This document shows, in pieces, positions 27,868 to 35,824 of a stretch of DNA of 64,000 bases (its first letter is position 1; each line of letters begins with the position of its first letter). The stretch is from Cytophagales bacterium (GTDB lineage Bacteria; Bacteroidota; Bacteroidia; Cytophagales; Microscillaceae). The position numbers and the translations under genes were made by a program. The notes under the pieces are model-generated. The model had not been told where the DNA came from and did no database searches. It worked only from the letters and a program-made list of their open reading frames with translations. The stretch spans positions 80,056 through 144,055 of the forward strand of contig JAAFJG010000003.1 of NCBI GenBank assembly GCA_013298075.1, read 5' to 3'.

Positions 27868-28087
27868 TTATAATTAATTATGGCACAGTAGAATTTAAAA
27901 TTAGAAGAGATAATGGCTCGGTTATTCATACTACTAAAGAAATTCCAGAGGGTCTGGTAGAGCCGAAAAAGGTGTGGACTTAGTAGTGGCACAAAGACAA
28001 AAAAATAAACCTATTGCAATGGGCTACCAATGGAGGCTCCACGCACTTAGTGTTATCATATTTTTGTATCTTAATCAAAAGAAAAAA
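27868..28087 (+). pseudogene. Decayed coding fragment, unrecognised
   Basis: One frame reads NYGTVEFKIRRDNGSVIHTT then KEIPEGLV and stops at 27981. A +1 shift continues EKGVDLVVAQRQKNKPIAMG and YQWRLHAL to a stop near 28096. Normal amino-acid composition in both halves suggests a gene broken by a frameshift and end deletions. Family not recognised. It fills most of the gap between the Type IIG gene and purE. Confidence 0.35.
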
Positions 28088-28170
28088 GCATCTTAACAAA
28101 ATATACACGAAAAATTACAGTAACAATAAGTGTAAATCGTTCTGAAATTGTGATTGAAAAAAATAAAAAA

Positions 28171-28644
28171 ATGGTCGGAATTATTATGGGAAGTCAATCA
28201 GATTGGGAATTGATGAAACCTGCAGCAGATTTTTTAACAGAAATGAATATTGCTTTCAAAGCCGAAGTCGTTTCTGCCCATCGAACTCCTTTGCGTATGG
28301 TGGAATATGCCCAAAATGCAATTCAAAATGGTTTAAAAGTGATTATTGCAGGGGCAGGAGGAGCAGCACATTTGCCTGGTATGATTGCTTCTTTGACCAT
28401 TTTGCCTGTGATTGGTGTGCCTATCAAATCACATAATTCGATTGATGGTTGGGATTCTATGTTGTCTATTTTACAAATGCCAAATGGCGTTCCTGTGGCA
28501 ACTGTGGCATTAAATGCCGCTCAAAATGCAGGAATTTTAGCTGCACAAATATTGGCAACTTCTGATACTAATTTACAAGAAAAATTAATATTATTCAAAC
28601 AAAAATTAAAAGAAAAAGTAGAAAAAAGTACTTTTTTGATGTAG
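28171..28644 (+). CDS. purE: N5-carboxyaminoimidazole ribonucleotide mutase
   Basis: 157 residues from the ATG at 28171 (MVGIIMGSQSDWELMKPAAD); a GTG at 28150 would add seven residues. Class I PurE motifs: SAHRTPLRM, GAGGAAHLPGMIASLT and GVPVATVALNAAQNAGILAA. It converts N5-CAIR to CAIR in purine synthesis. No purK is adjacent. Confidence 0.95.
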   Translation: MVGIIMGSQSDWELMKPAADFLTEMNIAFKAEVVSAHRTPLRMVEYAQNAIQNGLKVIIAGAGGAAHLPGMIASLTILPVIGVPIKSHNSIDGWDSMLSILQMPNGVPVATVALNAAQNAGILAAQILATSDTNLQEKLILFKQKLKEKVEKSTFLM

Positions 28645-28684
28645 TTTTTTATTGATTGTAAACTTATTTATTTCCAAAAACACG

Positions 28685-29842
28685 ATGAGAAAATTATACC
28701 TATTTCTTTTATTTTTTTGTTTCAATTTTTTATTTTTTTGTTCGTATTTATTGGCACAATTACCCAATCAATCAGTCACAGAAAAACTAATCAACATAGA
28801 CAGCACACAAAAAGATAATGTATATTTTTCTTGTTTTACGAAAGGATATTTTAGGAATAATGAGTATTTTAGTCCTGTTTTATTGGGCGAAACAATATTT
28901 GGTTATTATGTTAGTCCATCGTTTGTATATCACCCATATCAAAATTTTTCTATTGAAATTGGAGCAAATATTCAAAAAGATTTTGGTAATCCAGATTTTA
29001 CACAAGTACAACCGCGCTTTCGTATGCGTTATGCAAAGTATTTTATCAAAGATAGTTTTGAAATTATTTTGGGAAATATACACGCCAATTTTGCGCATCA
29101 GCTTATCGAACCTCTGTATGCTTTTGAACAAGGATACAAAAGACCTTTTGAAAATGGATTGCAACTCAAATACAAAAGAAAAAAATGGCAAGCAGAGACT
29201 TGGATAGATTGGCAAAAACAATTAGCCCAAAATCCACCCACACAAGAAGTTTTTTGGGCAGGTTTTAAAATGGATTTTAGTTTATTAGACAGAAAAAAAT
29301 TTGGGCTTTATATCACTAATCAAAATACTTTTTTTCATCAAGGCGGGCAAGATATTAGAGGAAATACACCACCAGCCACCACACAATTAGCCACTACAAT
29401 AGGATTAAAAACATTATTTAACCAAAAATTAAGTGCAGAAATATATGGTTTGTATTCTCAAAAAGAAGTTTTTCCTGATTCAACTTTGATAAGTTTTACA
29501 GAAACAGCAGGCAATGGAATATACGGAAATATCAAACTAAAAACAAAAGTAGGCGATTTTTTAGTCAATTATTTATATACGAATAATTTCAGACCAACCA
29601 ATGTTGGCGGGGCATTGTACGGCTCAATTTCAGCAGCACAAACAGGAAGTGAACGTTTTTTTAGGTTTCGAGAATTGATTTTTTTACGTTGGTGCAAAGA
29701 TTTTAAATTGAGTGAAAACTTAACTTTTACCTTGAGAGTCGAACCTTATTATGATATAAGATTAAAATTATTCGAGTATAATTATGGTTTTTATATGAGT
29801 TTTCAACCTCGTTTTTTTCTTAGAAAAATAAAATTTGAGTAA
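28685..29842 (+). CDS. Outer-membrane beta-barrel protein, unrecognised family
   Basis: The ATG at 28685 (MRKLYLFLLFFCFNF) gives a clear signal peptide; an upstream in-frame start at 28652 is less likely. 385 residues. After the signal (ending near LLAQ) the sequence alternates polar and aromatic residues, as in beta-strands, up to a terminal FYMSFQPRFFLRKIKFE. No plug, TonB box or known motif seen. Function unknown. Confidence 0.6.
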   Translation: MRKLYLFLLFFCFNFLFFCSYLLAQLPNQSVTEKLINIDSTQKDNVYFSCFTKGYFRNNEYFSPVLLGETIFGYYVSPSFVYHPYQNFSIEIGANIQKDFGNPDFTQVQPRFRMRYAKYFIKDSFEIILGNIHANFAHQLIEPLYAFEQGYKRPFENGLQLKYKRKKWQAETWIDWQKQLAQNPPTQEVFWAGFKMDFSLLDRKKFGLYITNQNTFFHQGGQDIRGNTPPATTQLATTIGLKTLFNQKLSAEIYGLYSQKEVFPDSTLISFTETAGNGIYGNIKLKTKVGDFLVNYLYTNNFRPTNVGGALYGSISAAQTGSERFFRFRELIFLRWCKDFKLSENLTFTLRVEPYYDIRLKLFEYNYGFYMSFQPRFFLRKIKFE

Positions 29843-30533
29843 GAAAATATGTTTTCCTGTTGTATTTTATCATTTTTTTTATGTATATTTGTAAAAAAAA
29901 TATATAAAATTATTACTTTTGTAACAAAAATAAAAGAGGAAAATAATCATAGAAGAACCAAAAAAATTAATTCTAATAAATTTTCTTTTTTGCAAGCACA
30001 AATATTACAAAAAATATACCTTGATTTGTACCAAAAAAGAAAGCAATCTTGAAAGATGGTATTTTTGACACAATATTGCATTACGCGAAGAAATTATGAT
30101 TATTCAAAAATAAAACTATAAAATAAAATCCAACGAAATTTTTACTTTCCCTATTGACAACGAAAGTCAAAATGCAAAAGATGCGGTAAATAATTGTTAT
30201 TGTAGATTTTTAAATAGAGTTTTTTAAATGGTAGCCAAAAATTGACAAAAATGATTAAAAATTCGAGAAAAAAGAAAAAAAATCCATATTAATCCGCTAA
30301 ATCCGTGTTATCTGTGTGCTAAAATCTCTTTCATTTAAAAAATACTAATAAAATTTGTGATAGACAAAGTCGTAGAATTTCCTATCCAATAGTGTTTTAT
30401 AAAAATAAATAGCCAAAATGTGTATTGATTTGTTCAAAAAAATAATATTTTTTTAATATCTATTATTTTTGTAATTTTATTCTCAAAAACAATACAAATC
30501 GAGCAAGAAAATTCCATATAAACGACTATAACT
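29843..30533. other. Long non-coding stretch with decayed coding traces
   Basis: No convincing gene. A short frame ends LKDGIFDTILHYAKKL near 30090, and KSNEIFTFPIDNESQNAKDA lies near 30120-30190, suggesting remnants of lost genes. 30213-30342 is a dispersed repeat. A 67-codon frame at 29849 is low-complexity and doubtful. Confidence 0.35.
30213..30342 (+). repeat. Dispersed repeat, copy 1
   Basis: Contains AAAAATTCGAGAAAAAAG and TGTTATCTGTGTGCTAAAAT. An inverted diverged copy lies at 50603-50730. Non-coding. Confidence 0.65.
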
Positions 30534-31787
30534 ATGTTTGATTTAGATAAATGGCAAGAAATATTGCATACCATGAAAAAAAATAAATTACGTACATTTT
30601 TAACAGCATTTGGCGTATTTTGGGGAATATTTATGTTGGTAATATTATTGGGAGCAGGAAATGGATTGCAAAATGGAACAGAAAGAAATTTTAAAGATGC
30701 TTCTTTGAGTTCGTTTTGGGTTTGGAAAGGGCAAACAAGCACAGGTTCGAATGGATTTAAAGCAGGCAGGACAATTCAATTTACCAATGCGGACATCAAA
30801 GCATTACAAGAACAAATTCCTGAATTAGAAGAGGTAGCACCAAGAGGAACACTTTTTGGTGAATATGTTTTAAAATATAAAAGTAAAAATAGTACTTCAA
30901 GAGCAGACGGAGTTTCGCCTGATTTTCAAAATATCAATGGCTCAAAATTATACGAAGGAAGACTTTTGAATTGGAGTGATGAAAAAGAAAGAAAAAAAGT
31001 AACCGTTTTAGGCAAAAAAACGAAAGAAATTTTATTTGGAAAAGAAGAAAATGCAATTGGAAAATATATTGATATTAAAGGCATTTTTTTTCAAGTCGTG
31101 GGGGTTTTTCAAAATAAAACCAACGGTGGCAGAATAGAAGAGCGTGTTTATATTCCATTTTCAACTTTTCAATACACATTTGGACAAATCAATAAAGTTG
31201 ATGTGTTCGCACTCACACATAATCCTAATGCCAATACGCAAGAAATTACAGATAAAATAAGGCGAGTAATGGCAAAACAACATCGTTTTGAGGCATCAGA
31301 TACACAGGCGTTGGGCGTGAATAGCAATCAAGAAAATGCCAAAAGATTTAGATCTGTTTTTGATGCAATTCGGGTATTTGTGTGGGTTGTGGGTATGGGA
31401 ACTTTGATTGCGGGAATTGTAGGTGTGAGTAATATTATGATGATAATTGTGAAAGAACGTACCAAAGAAATTGGGGTGAGAAAGGCTTTGGGAGCAACTC
31501 CTTTTTCAATCGTGAGTTTGATATTACAAGAGTCAGTTTTTATTACTTCTTTGGCGGGTTATGCGGGACTTTTGGCTGGAGCAGGGATTTTACAACTAAT
31601 GGAATCGGGAATTGATATGATAGAAGCACAAGGAGGACAAGTTGGATTTTTTTATAAGCCTGAAATAAATGCAGGAATTGCGATTTCGGCTGCGATTCTT
31701 TTAGTGATTTCGGGGGCTTTGGCTGGTTTAATACCTGCGTTGCAAGCAGCACGCGTAAAACCAATTGAGGCTTTGAGAGCGGATTAG
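30534..31787 (+). CDS. MacB-type ABC transporter permease
   Basis: 417 residues. The first helix follows KKNKLRTFLTAFGVFWGIFM, then a large periplasmic MacB_PCD domain (about 45-270). Three C-terminal helices follow, with the FtsX-family segment VKERTKEIGVRKALGATPFS and the typical end AARVKPIEALRAD. It would work with a LolD/MacB-type ATPase and a membrane-fusion protein; neither is in the neighbourhood. Exported substrate unknown. Confidence 0.88.
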   Translation: MFDLDKWQEILHTMKKNKLRTFLTAFGVFWGIFMLVILLGAGNGLQNGTERNFKDASLSSFWVWKGQTSTGSNGFKAGRTIQFTNADIKALQEQIPELEEVAPRGTLFGEYVLKYKSKNSTSRADGVSPDFQNINGSKLYEGRLLNWSDEKERKKVTVLGKKTKEILFGKEENAIGKYIDIKGIFFQVVGVFQNKTNGGRIEERVYIPFSTFQYTFGQINKVDVFALTHNPNANTQEITDKIRRVMAKQHRFEASDTQALGVNSNQENAKRFRSVFDAIRVFVWVVGMGTLIAGIVGVSNIMMIIVKERTKEIGVRKALGATPFSIVSLILQESVFITSLAGYAGLLAGAGILQLMESGIDMIEAQGGQVGFFYKPEINAGIAISAAILLVISGALAGLIPALQAARVKPIEALRAD

Positions 31788-31894
31788 AAAAATAATATAA
31801 ATATTTTTATACTACATTTTTTTTGAAGTTTATCAAATCTTCGACTGGTATATTTCTTTTGAGAGGAAAAGGCAAAAAAAAAGTCATTCAACTA

Positions 31895-32224
31895 TTATCC
31901 GACTTTCAGCACCCCCTATTCCATATTAGAGTTTTTTAAATGAGATAAATTAGGCAAATATATAAAAAATTAGTAAATTTGCATCAAAAAAGTTCCCATA
32001 ATTTTTAAAAAAATATAAAAATAGAAAAAGTAGATAAAAAACGAGTTACCAAAGTAAGTATTTACCAAAACTTATCAAATGATCAACAATACAAAGCAAG
32101 TACAGGTTTAACGATTTCAGAATTTTCTACTTTATTTTGTAGTTTTGATAAATTGTATAATTTCAAGAAAGGTTCAGGTTTAAAAAATTTATATAAGCCC
32201 TCAAATTTTTTTTCTTGTGCTTGA
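31895..32224 (+). mobile_element. Remnant of an insertion sequence (left end and transposase N-terminus)
   Basis: The left end ATCCGACTTTCAGCACCC (31899-31917) matches the terminal repeats of the MITE-like element at 5446-5678. Downstream, frame 32018-32224 reads KVSIYQNLSNDQQYKASTGL then TISEFSTLFCSFDKLYNF. This resembles the helix-turn-helix N-terminus of IS5-like DDE transposases (xTGLTxxEFxxLxxxF), but it has no start codon and stops early. The rest of the element is gone. Confidence 0.45.
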
Positions 32225-32271
32225 ATATTTGTAAAAATACATAAAAACATACAGAATATAAATATTTTCAT
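32083..32271 (-). pseudogene. Truncated secreted-protein gene running antisense into the IS remnant
   Basis: 62 codons. The first about 19 residues are a good signal peptide (MKIFIFCMFLCIFTNIQAQ). The rest is antisense to the transposase-like frame on the plus strand and probably has no function. The simplest reading is that an insertion cut off a secreted-protein gene after its signal sequence. Confidence 0.35.
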
Positions 32272-32283
32272 TTTTTTATTTAT

Positions 32284-32319
32284 AAAAACGTTAGTAATTT
32301 TCTAAATTACTAACGTTTT
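32284..32319 (-). terminator. Hairpin terminator downstream of the small secreted protein
   Basis: About 16-bp stem, AAAACGTTAGTAATTT with its complement, loop of a few bases, flanked by A/T tracts. 10 bp past the stop at 32329. Confidence 0.75.
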
Positions 32320-32328
32320 AGACCAAAA

Positions 32329-32745
32329 TTAGTTTAAGAAACTAAGTGCTACTTGGGTTACTTGATCGACTATGCGAGAATGATTCGCAAATTCTTCACA
32401 GTTACCATATTTATAGTCCACACACTCAAGAGTCATAGTGGTAGGTTGTTCATCTTTTATCTGCGCAAGTTGTCCATCCTGATTCGATCCTTTAAGACGA
32501 ATATCCACACTGAAATTTCCGTAACCTATTTTAACCTCACCACAATAAAGGTCAGCACTAAATCTAATACGTGCTCCGCCTAAAAGTGATGCAGGATAAG
32601 ATACCTTAAAACAACAAGCATTTTTTATGCTTGGGTTATAACAACTTACACTTGATTTTAATAAATGTTGACCAATATTTCTTTCAGCATTCAAGAAGTT
32701 ATTTGTAGCTGCAATAATCAATAGACTTAAAAGTATTTTTTTCAT
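32329..32745 (-). CDS. Small secreted protein, unknown function
   Basis: 138 residues with a signal peptide (MKKILLSLLIIAATNNFLNA). The mature part has seven cysteines (SCYNPSIKNACCF, LYCGEV, LECVDYKYGNCEE), suggesting disulphides in the periplasm or outside. No family recognised. Monocistronic, with its own terminator. Confidence 0.65.
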   Translation of the reverse strand: MKKILLSLLIIAATNNFLNAERNIGQHLLKSSVSCYNPSIKNACCFKVSYPASLLGGARIRFSADLYCGEVKIGYGNFSVDIRLKGSNQDGQLAQIKDEQPTTMTLECVDYKYGNCEEFANHSRIVDQVTQVALSFLN

Positions 32746-32854
32746 TTTAAATTAACTTTATTTAATTTTAATATTTTTTTAATAATTAGGAGAAAAAAAT
32801 ATTATAAATATTTTTTCAACGATTAATCTTTTATACATATGTTATTTATGGTAC

Positions 32855-32906
32855 AAAAATAAAATAAAATAAAATAAAATAAAATAAAATAAAATAAAGT
32901 AAAATA
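32855..32906. repeat. TAAAA microsatellite, left part
   Basis: About ten AAAAT units with one variant (AAAGT). Interrupted on the right by the MITE-like element and continuing at 33123. Confidence 0.85.
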
Positions 32907-32908
32907 AC

Positions 32909-33121
32909 AATATGAGTGACATTTTGAATTTAACATAAAAAGGCTATTTAAAGATGATTAAGGCATTTTTCAATACTTTTAAATTTTAGTATTTGGTTAA
33001 ATGAATAAAAAATACTTACGGGAATTTGTCGTATCTATTTTTAATTAATGTTTTAAATACAAAAAATTCTTTTATACTAAATTTAAGCCTTTATAGCCTT
33101 TACAACTATGTCACCCATATT
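32909..33121. mobile_element. MITE-like element, family 1, 213 bp
   Basis: Terminal inverted repeats AATATGAGTGACAT and, inverted, AATATGGGTGACAT (13/14). No coding capacity. TAAAA repeats lie on both sides, including AAATAAAGTAAA on each flank, as if it had inserted into the microsatellite. A shortened relative is at 5144-5259. Confidence 0.65.
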
Positions 33122-33122
33122 G

Positions 33123-33182
33123 AAATAAAGTAAAGTAAAATAAAATAAAATAAAATAAAATAAAATAAAATAAAATAAAATA
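33123..33182. repeat. TAAAA microsatellite, right part
   Basis: About twelve AAAAT units, two with the AAAGT variant at the left. Continuation of 32855-32906. Confidence 0.85.
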
Positions 33183-33310
33183 TATAATTATTCTAATAAA
33201 AATGTAATTATTTTTAGATTTTAAATGCTATACTATTTTAAATAATTATTTTATTATTACTTAATAGTAAGCTCATTTTATCAATTATTTAAAATATTAA
33301 TCCAAAAAAA

Positions 33311-33967
33311 CTACCATTCAATTTCACTTTCGCCTTTATTTTTAAGATATTCATTTGCTTGACTAAAATGTTTATTGCCATCAAAACCTTTTGCCAAAGG
33401 CGATGGGTGTGGTGCTTTTAAAACCAAATGTTTTTGAGCATCTATTACTTTTCCTTTGTCGTGTGCATATTTTCCCCACAACATAAACACAACTCCTTCT
33501 TTTTCTTCGGATATTTTTTTGATAACTACATCAGTAAATCCTTCCCAACCTTTTTTTTGGTGCGAGCCAGCCGTATCTTTTACGACAGTCAAAGTAGCAT
33601 TTAACAAAAATACGCCTTGATTTGCCCAGCGTTCTAAGTTTCCTGATTTTGGTATTTCTTTTCCTAAATCCTCTTTAATTTCTTTAAAAATATTTCTCAA
33701 AGAAGGGGGAATTTTGATGCCATCATTGACAGAAAAACAAAGTCCATTTGCCTCGCCTGTGCCGTGATATGGGTCTTGTCCCAAAATAACTACTTTTACT
33801 TGTTCAAAAGGGCATTTTTCAAAAGCATTAAACATCAAATTTCCTGCAGGAAAAATAGTTTTTGTTTTATATTCTTCTTTCAAAAAATCAGTCAATTTGA
33901 TAAAATAATCTTTTTCAAATTCGTCTTTCAAACGTTCTTTCCAAGAACTTTCTATTTTTACGTCCAT
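33311..33967 (-). CDS. ung: Uracil-DNA glycosylase (family 1)
   Basis: 218 residues from the ATG at 33967 (MDVKIESSWKERLKDEF); an ATG 24 bases upstream lies inside a hairpin. Active-site motifs: VVILGQDPYHGTGEANGLCF (catalytic Asp), FLLNATLTV and the His loop APHPSPLA. It removes uracil from DNA. Confidence 0.96.
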   Translation of the reverse strand: MDVKIESSWKERLKDEFEKDYFIKLTDFLKEEYKTKTIFPAGNLMFNAFEKCPFEQVKVVILGQDPYHGTGEANGLCFSVNDGIKIPPSLRNIFKEIKEDLGKEIPKSGNLERWANQGVFLLNATLTVVKDTAGSHQKKGWEGFTDVVIKKISEEKEGVVFMLWGKYAHDKGKVIDAQKHLVLKAPHPSPLAKGFDGNKHFSQANEYLKNKGESEIEW

Positions 33968-33984
33968 ATAAAATTGTGAATAAA

Positions 33985-34032
33985 TACACATAGATTTTTC
34001 ATTTTTGTAAAAAACTGAAAAATCTATGTGTA
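33985..34032 (-). promoter_or_regulatory. Long hairpin upstream of ung
   Basis: 17-bp perfect stem (TACACATAGATTTTTCA and complement) with a 14-base loop. It may terminate the SLATT-like gene, although no strong T run follows on the minus strand. Confidence 0.5.
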
Positions 34033-34084
34033 TGATTTAAAATGATTTATTTTTGTGAATATCAACAATGATATTTTGATAATT

Positions 34085-35020
34085 TTATTCTTTTCTTACT
34101 CTTTTGGCAATATCATCATTATCTGCTTGAACCTGAATTTCGTAATCTTGTGTAGAAGCAACAATTCTATCTATTTCGTATTTTAGAATATTTATATCAT
34201 CTAAAGAAACATATTCATTCCCTAATTCTAAATATTCAATTACGTCAGACATCTGATTAAGTCTATTGATAGTATCTGCATATTTGATGTATAATTCGCC
34301 TGCGTCATAAAAATTTTGTACCACACCAATAATAGAAATAGTAGCCGTAATAATCAAAGCCAACGAATTAAAATACCAATCTACGCCATAACTTTTGAGC
34401 GTATCCGTTACATTAATCCCCAATAGAACAGTTACAATAGCCGCCAAAAGTGAAGATAATAGTTTGAAAACAAACGCCCAGCGTCTCGACCTATTTTCAT
34501 AATTTTGATACAAAGCCTTGTATTTATCTATTTTATCTATTAAAAATTTTAATTTGCTTGTTATTTCTGGTCTTTCAAGTACAGGAGTTAATTGTCTTTT
34601 AGGTTTTCCAAACAATTTTTTATTCAATATATCTAAATGTGTTGCGCCACGTCCTTCTTCCTCCATAAATTTTGAGATGGTAGAAGGTCCTTGTCCAATA
34701 GTAGTAAGATTTTGAAATATTTCTTGTGAATCTGCTACTAAATTTTTATTATGCTCTCGCCTTTTATTGATTTCATTATAATCAGTTTTTACAGGTTGTG
34801 TAGGCGTAGTAGGCGTAGTAGAAACGGTACCAGATTTATTAAAATCAAACGCATCTGCTAACCATTTTTCGAGTTCCTCAAAAGCATCTTTAGGTTTTTC
34901 CTCTACTTCATAAATTTGTGTGTCCGAAACAACGTCTTCTTGAATTTCGTGGTCATCATAATCATCGTCATCTCCAAGATTTTCTCTTGTTAGGGCATCT
35001 AAATCGTCATTATCAATCAT
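34085..35020 (-). CDS. SLATT-like (DUF4231-type) two-helix membrane protein
   Basis: 311 residues. The N-terminal 60 are strongly acidic (NLGDDDDYDDHEIQEDV). A Thr/Pro linker follows near 65-78. NYENRSRRWAFVFKLLSSLL opens transmembrane helix 1 (182-203); helix 2 is about 216-235, followed by NFYDAGELYIKYADTINRL and a C-terminal helix. This layout fits SLATT/DUF4231 domains, predicted pore-forming effectors often paired with nucleotide-signalling systems. No cyclase, sensor or protease partner is adjacent. Family assignment is moderately sure. Confidence 0.6.
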   Translation of the reverse strand: MIDNDDLDALTRENLGDDDDYDDHEIQEDVVSDTQIYEVEEKPKDAFEELEKWLADAFDFNKSGTVSTTPTTPTQPVKTDYNEINKRREHNKNLVADSQEIFQNLTTIGQGPSTISKFMEEEGRGATHLDILNKKLFGKPKRQLTPVLERPEITSKLKFLIDKIDKYKALYQNYENRSRRWAFVFKLLSSLLAAIVTVLLGINVTDTLKSYGVDWYFNSLALIITATISIIGVVQNFYDAGELYIKYADTINRLNQMSDVIEYLELGNEYVSLDDINILKYEIDRIVASTQDYEIQVQADNDDIAKRVRKE

Positions 35021-35155
35021 AGTGTTGTAGGCAGTAAGATAAATTTTTTACAAAAATAAGTGTTATTTTTAATTACACAAATTTTTTTTCATTTTTTATT
35101 TATAAATACGCATTTTTTTTTCATTTTAGACAAAAAAACTTATATTTTACATTAC

Positions 35156-35299
35156 TTTATACGAGTTTTGATAGGTAAATTGTTCAACTATTTATCTAAA
35201 AAAGATTTATTAGCCGATAAAGGTACGATATAATATTTATAAAAAAGACAGAAAAAAGGTATGTTTTCTACTTTATCTATCACCGTAATAATAGACGTA
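35156..35299 (+). repeat. 144-bp direct repeat, left copy
   Basis: 142 of 144 bases match 40378-40521. It covers the 3' end of the 35188-35454 ORF and its downstream flank. The two copies bracket the glycan cassette. Confidence 0.9.
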
Positions 35300-35454
35300 G
35301 AACCTGTATGTGTCAAAAACAATTCTTTTTGTTTTTTGATAAGGAAATCAACATGTGTGCCACCAAAACCGATAAAATAAATACCTTTTTCTAATTTATT
35401 TTTCATTTCTTTGACAACCTCTTCACAAGGAATATCGTCATCAATTTCTAACAT
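35188..35454 (-). CDS. Truncated ORF, possibly the C-terminal part of a larger protein
   Basis: 88 residues (MLEIDDDIPCEEVVKEMKNK, then GIYFIGFGGTHVDFLIKKQK and LFLTHTGSTSIITV). The open frame extends a few codons upstream of the ATG without a start. The GIYFIGFGGTHVDF and LTHTG blocks recall secreted peptidase-like (NlpC/P60-like) proteins of Bacteroidota whose N-terminus is missing here, a weak resemblance. Its last 37 codons are duplicated at 40410-40521. Confidence 0.4.
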   Translation of the reverse strand: MLEIDDDIPCEEVVKEMKNKLEKGIYFIGFGGTHVDFLIKKQKELFLTHTGSTSIITVIDKVENIPFFCLFYKYYIVPLSANKSFLDK

Positions 35455-35511
35455 TACGTTATCTATACTAAAAAAATAAATTATTTTATTTTTTATTTAT
35501 AAAAAAAGTAC

Positions 35512-35519
35512 TATATTTG
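35512..35519 (+). promoter_or_regulatory. -7 box ahead of the glycan cassette
   Basis: TATATTTGCACC matches TAnnTTTG and lies about 310 bp upstream of the first cassette gene, implying a long leader. No clear -33 element. Confidence 0.45.
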
Positions 35520-35824
35520 CACCGCGAAACTAAATGCAGAGAGTTATTAATTTATGACCTGAAATTCCGCGAAGTACAAAGCAAAAAAATTAATTTTTTT
35601 TGTATTTACGCAGAAAATAAAGATACCTTTTTTTAATATTGATATTTTATTATTTTGAGTTGTTTTTTTTAGAAATAACAAAATTATCTCAATACTAATT
35701 TTCCAATAACTAACAAAATTTAGAAATTACAAAACATCTAATAAAATAATAAAAAATATACTAATAAAATATAACTTGATGCCTATACCTAAATGGTATG
35801 ATAACTATTTACAAAAAAAATAAT
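35520..35824 (+). other. Non-coding leader of the glycan cassette
   Basis: About 300 bases with no ORF. It contains AACTAAATGCAGAGAG and GACCTGAAATTCCGCGAAG, less AT-rich than its surroundings, so a structured leader RNA is possible. Nothing specific recognised. Confidence 0.3.

Noticed and set aside
29849..30052. 67-codon ORF after the beta-barrel gene
   Set aside because: Low-complexity Lys/Phe/Ile composition and no family resemblance; a real gene is possible but unsupported.
32855..33182. TAAAA tracts considered as a CRISPR array or origin iterons
   Set aside because: A five-base period without spacers is a microsatellite; no dnaA box cluster or replication gene is nearby.
34085..35020. 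Complete CBASS or other SLATT-associated operon
   Set aside because: No nucleotide cyclase, SLOG, TIR or protease gene lies beside the SLATT-like gene; neighbours are ung and a truncated ORF.
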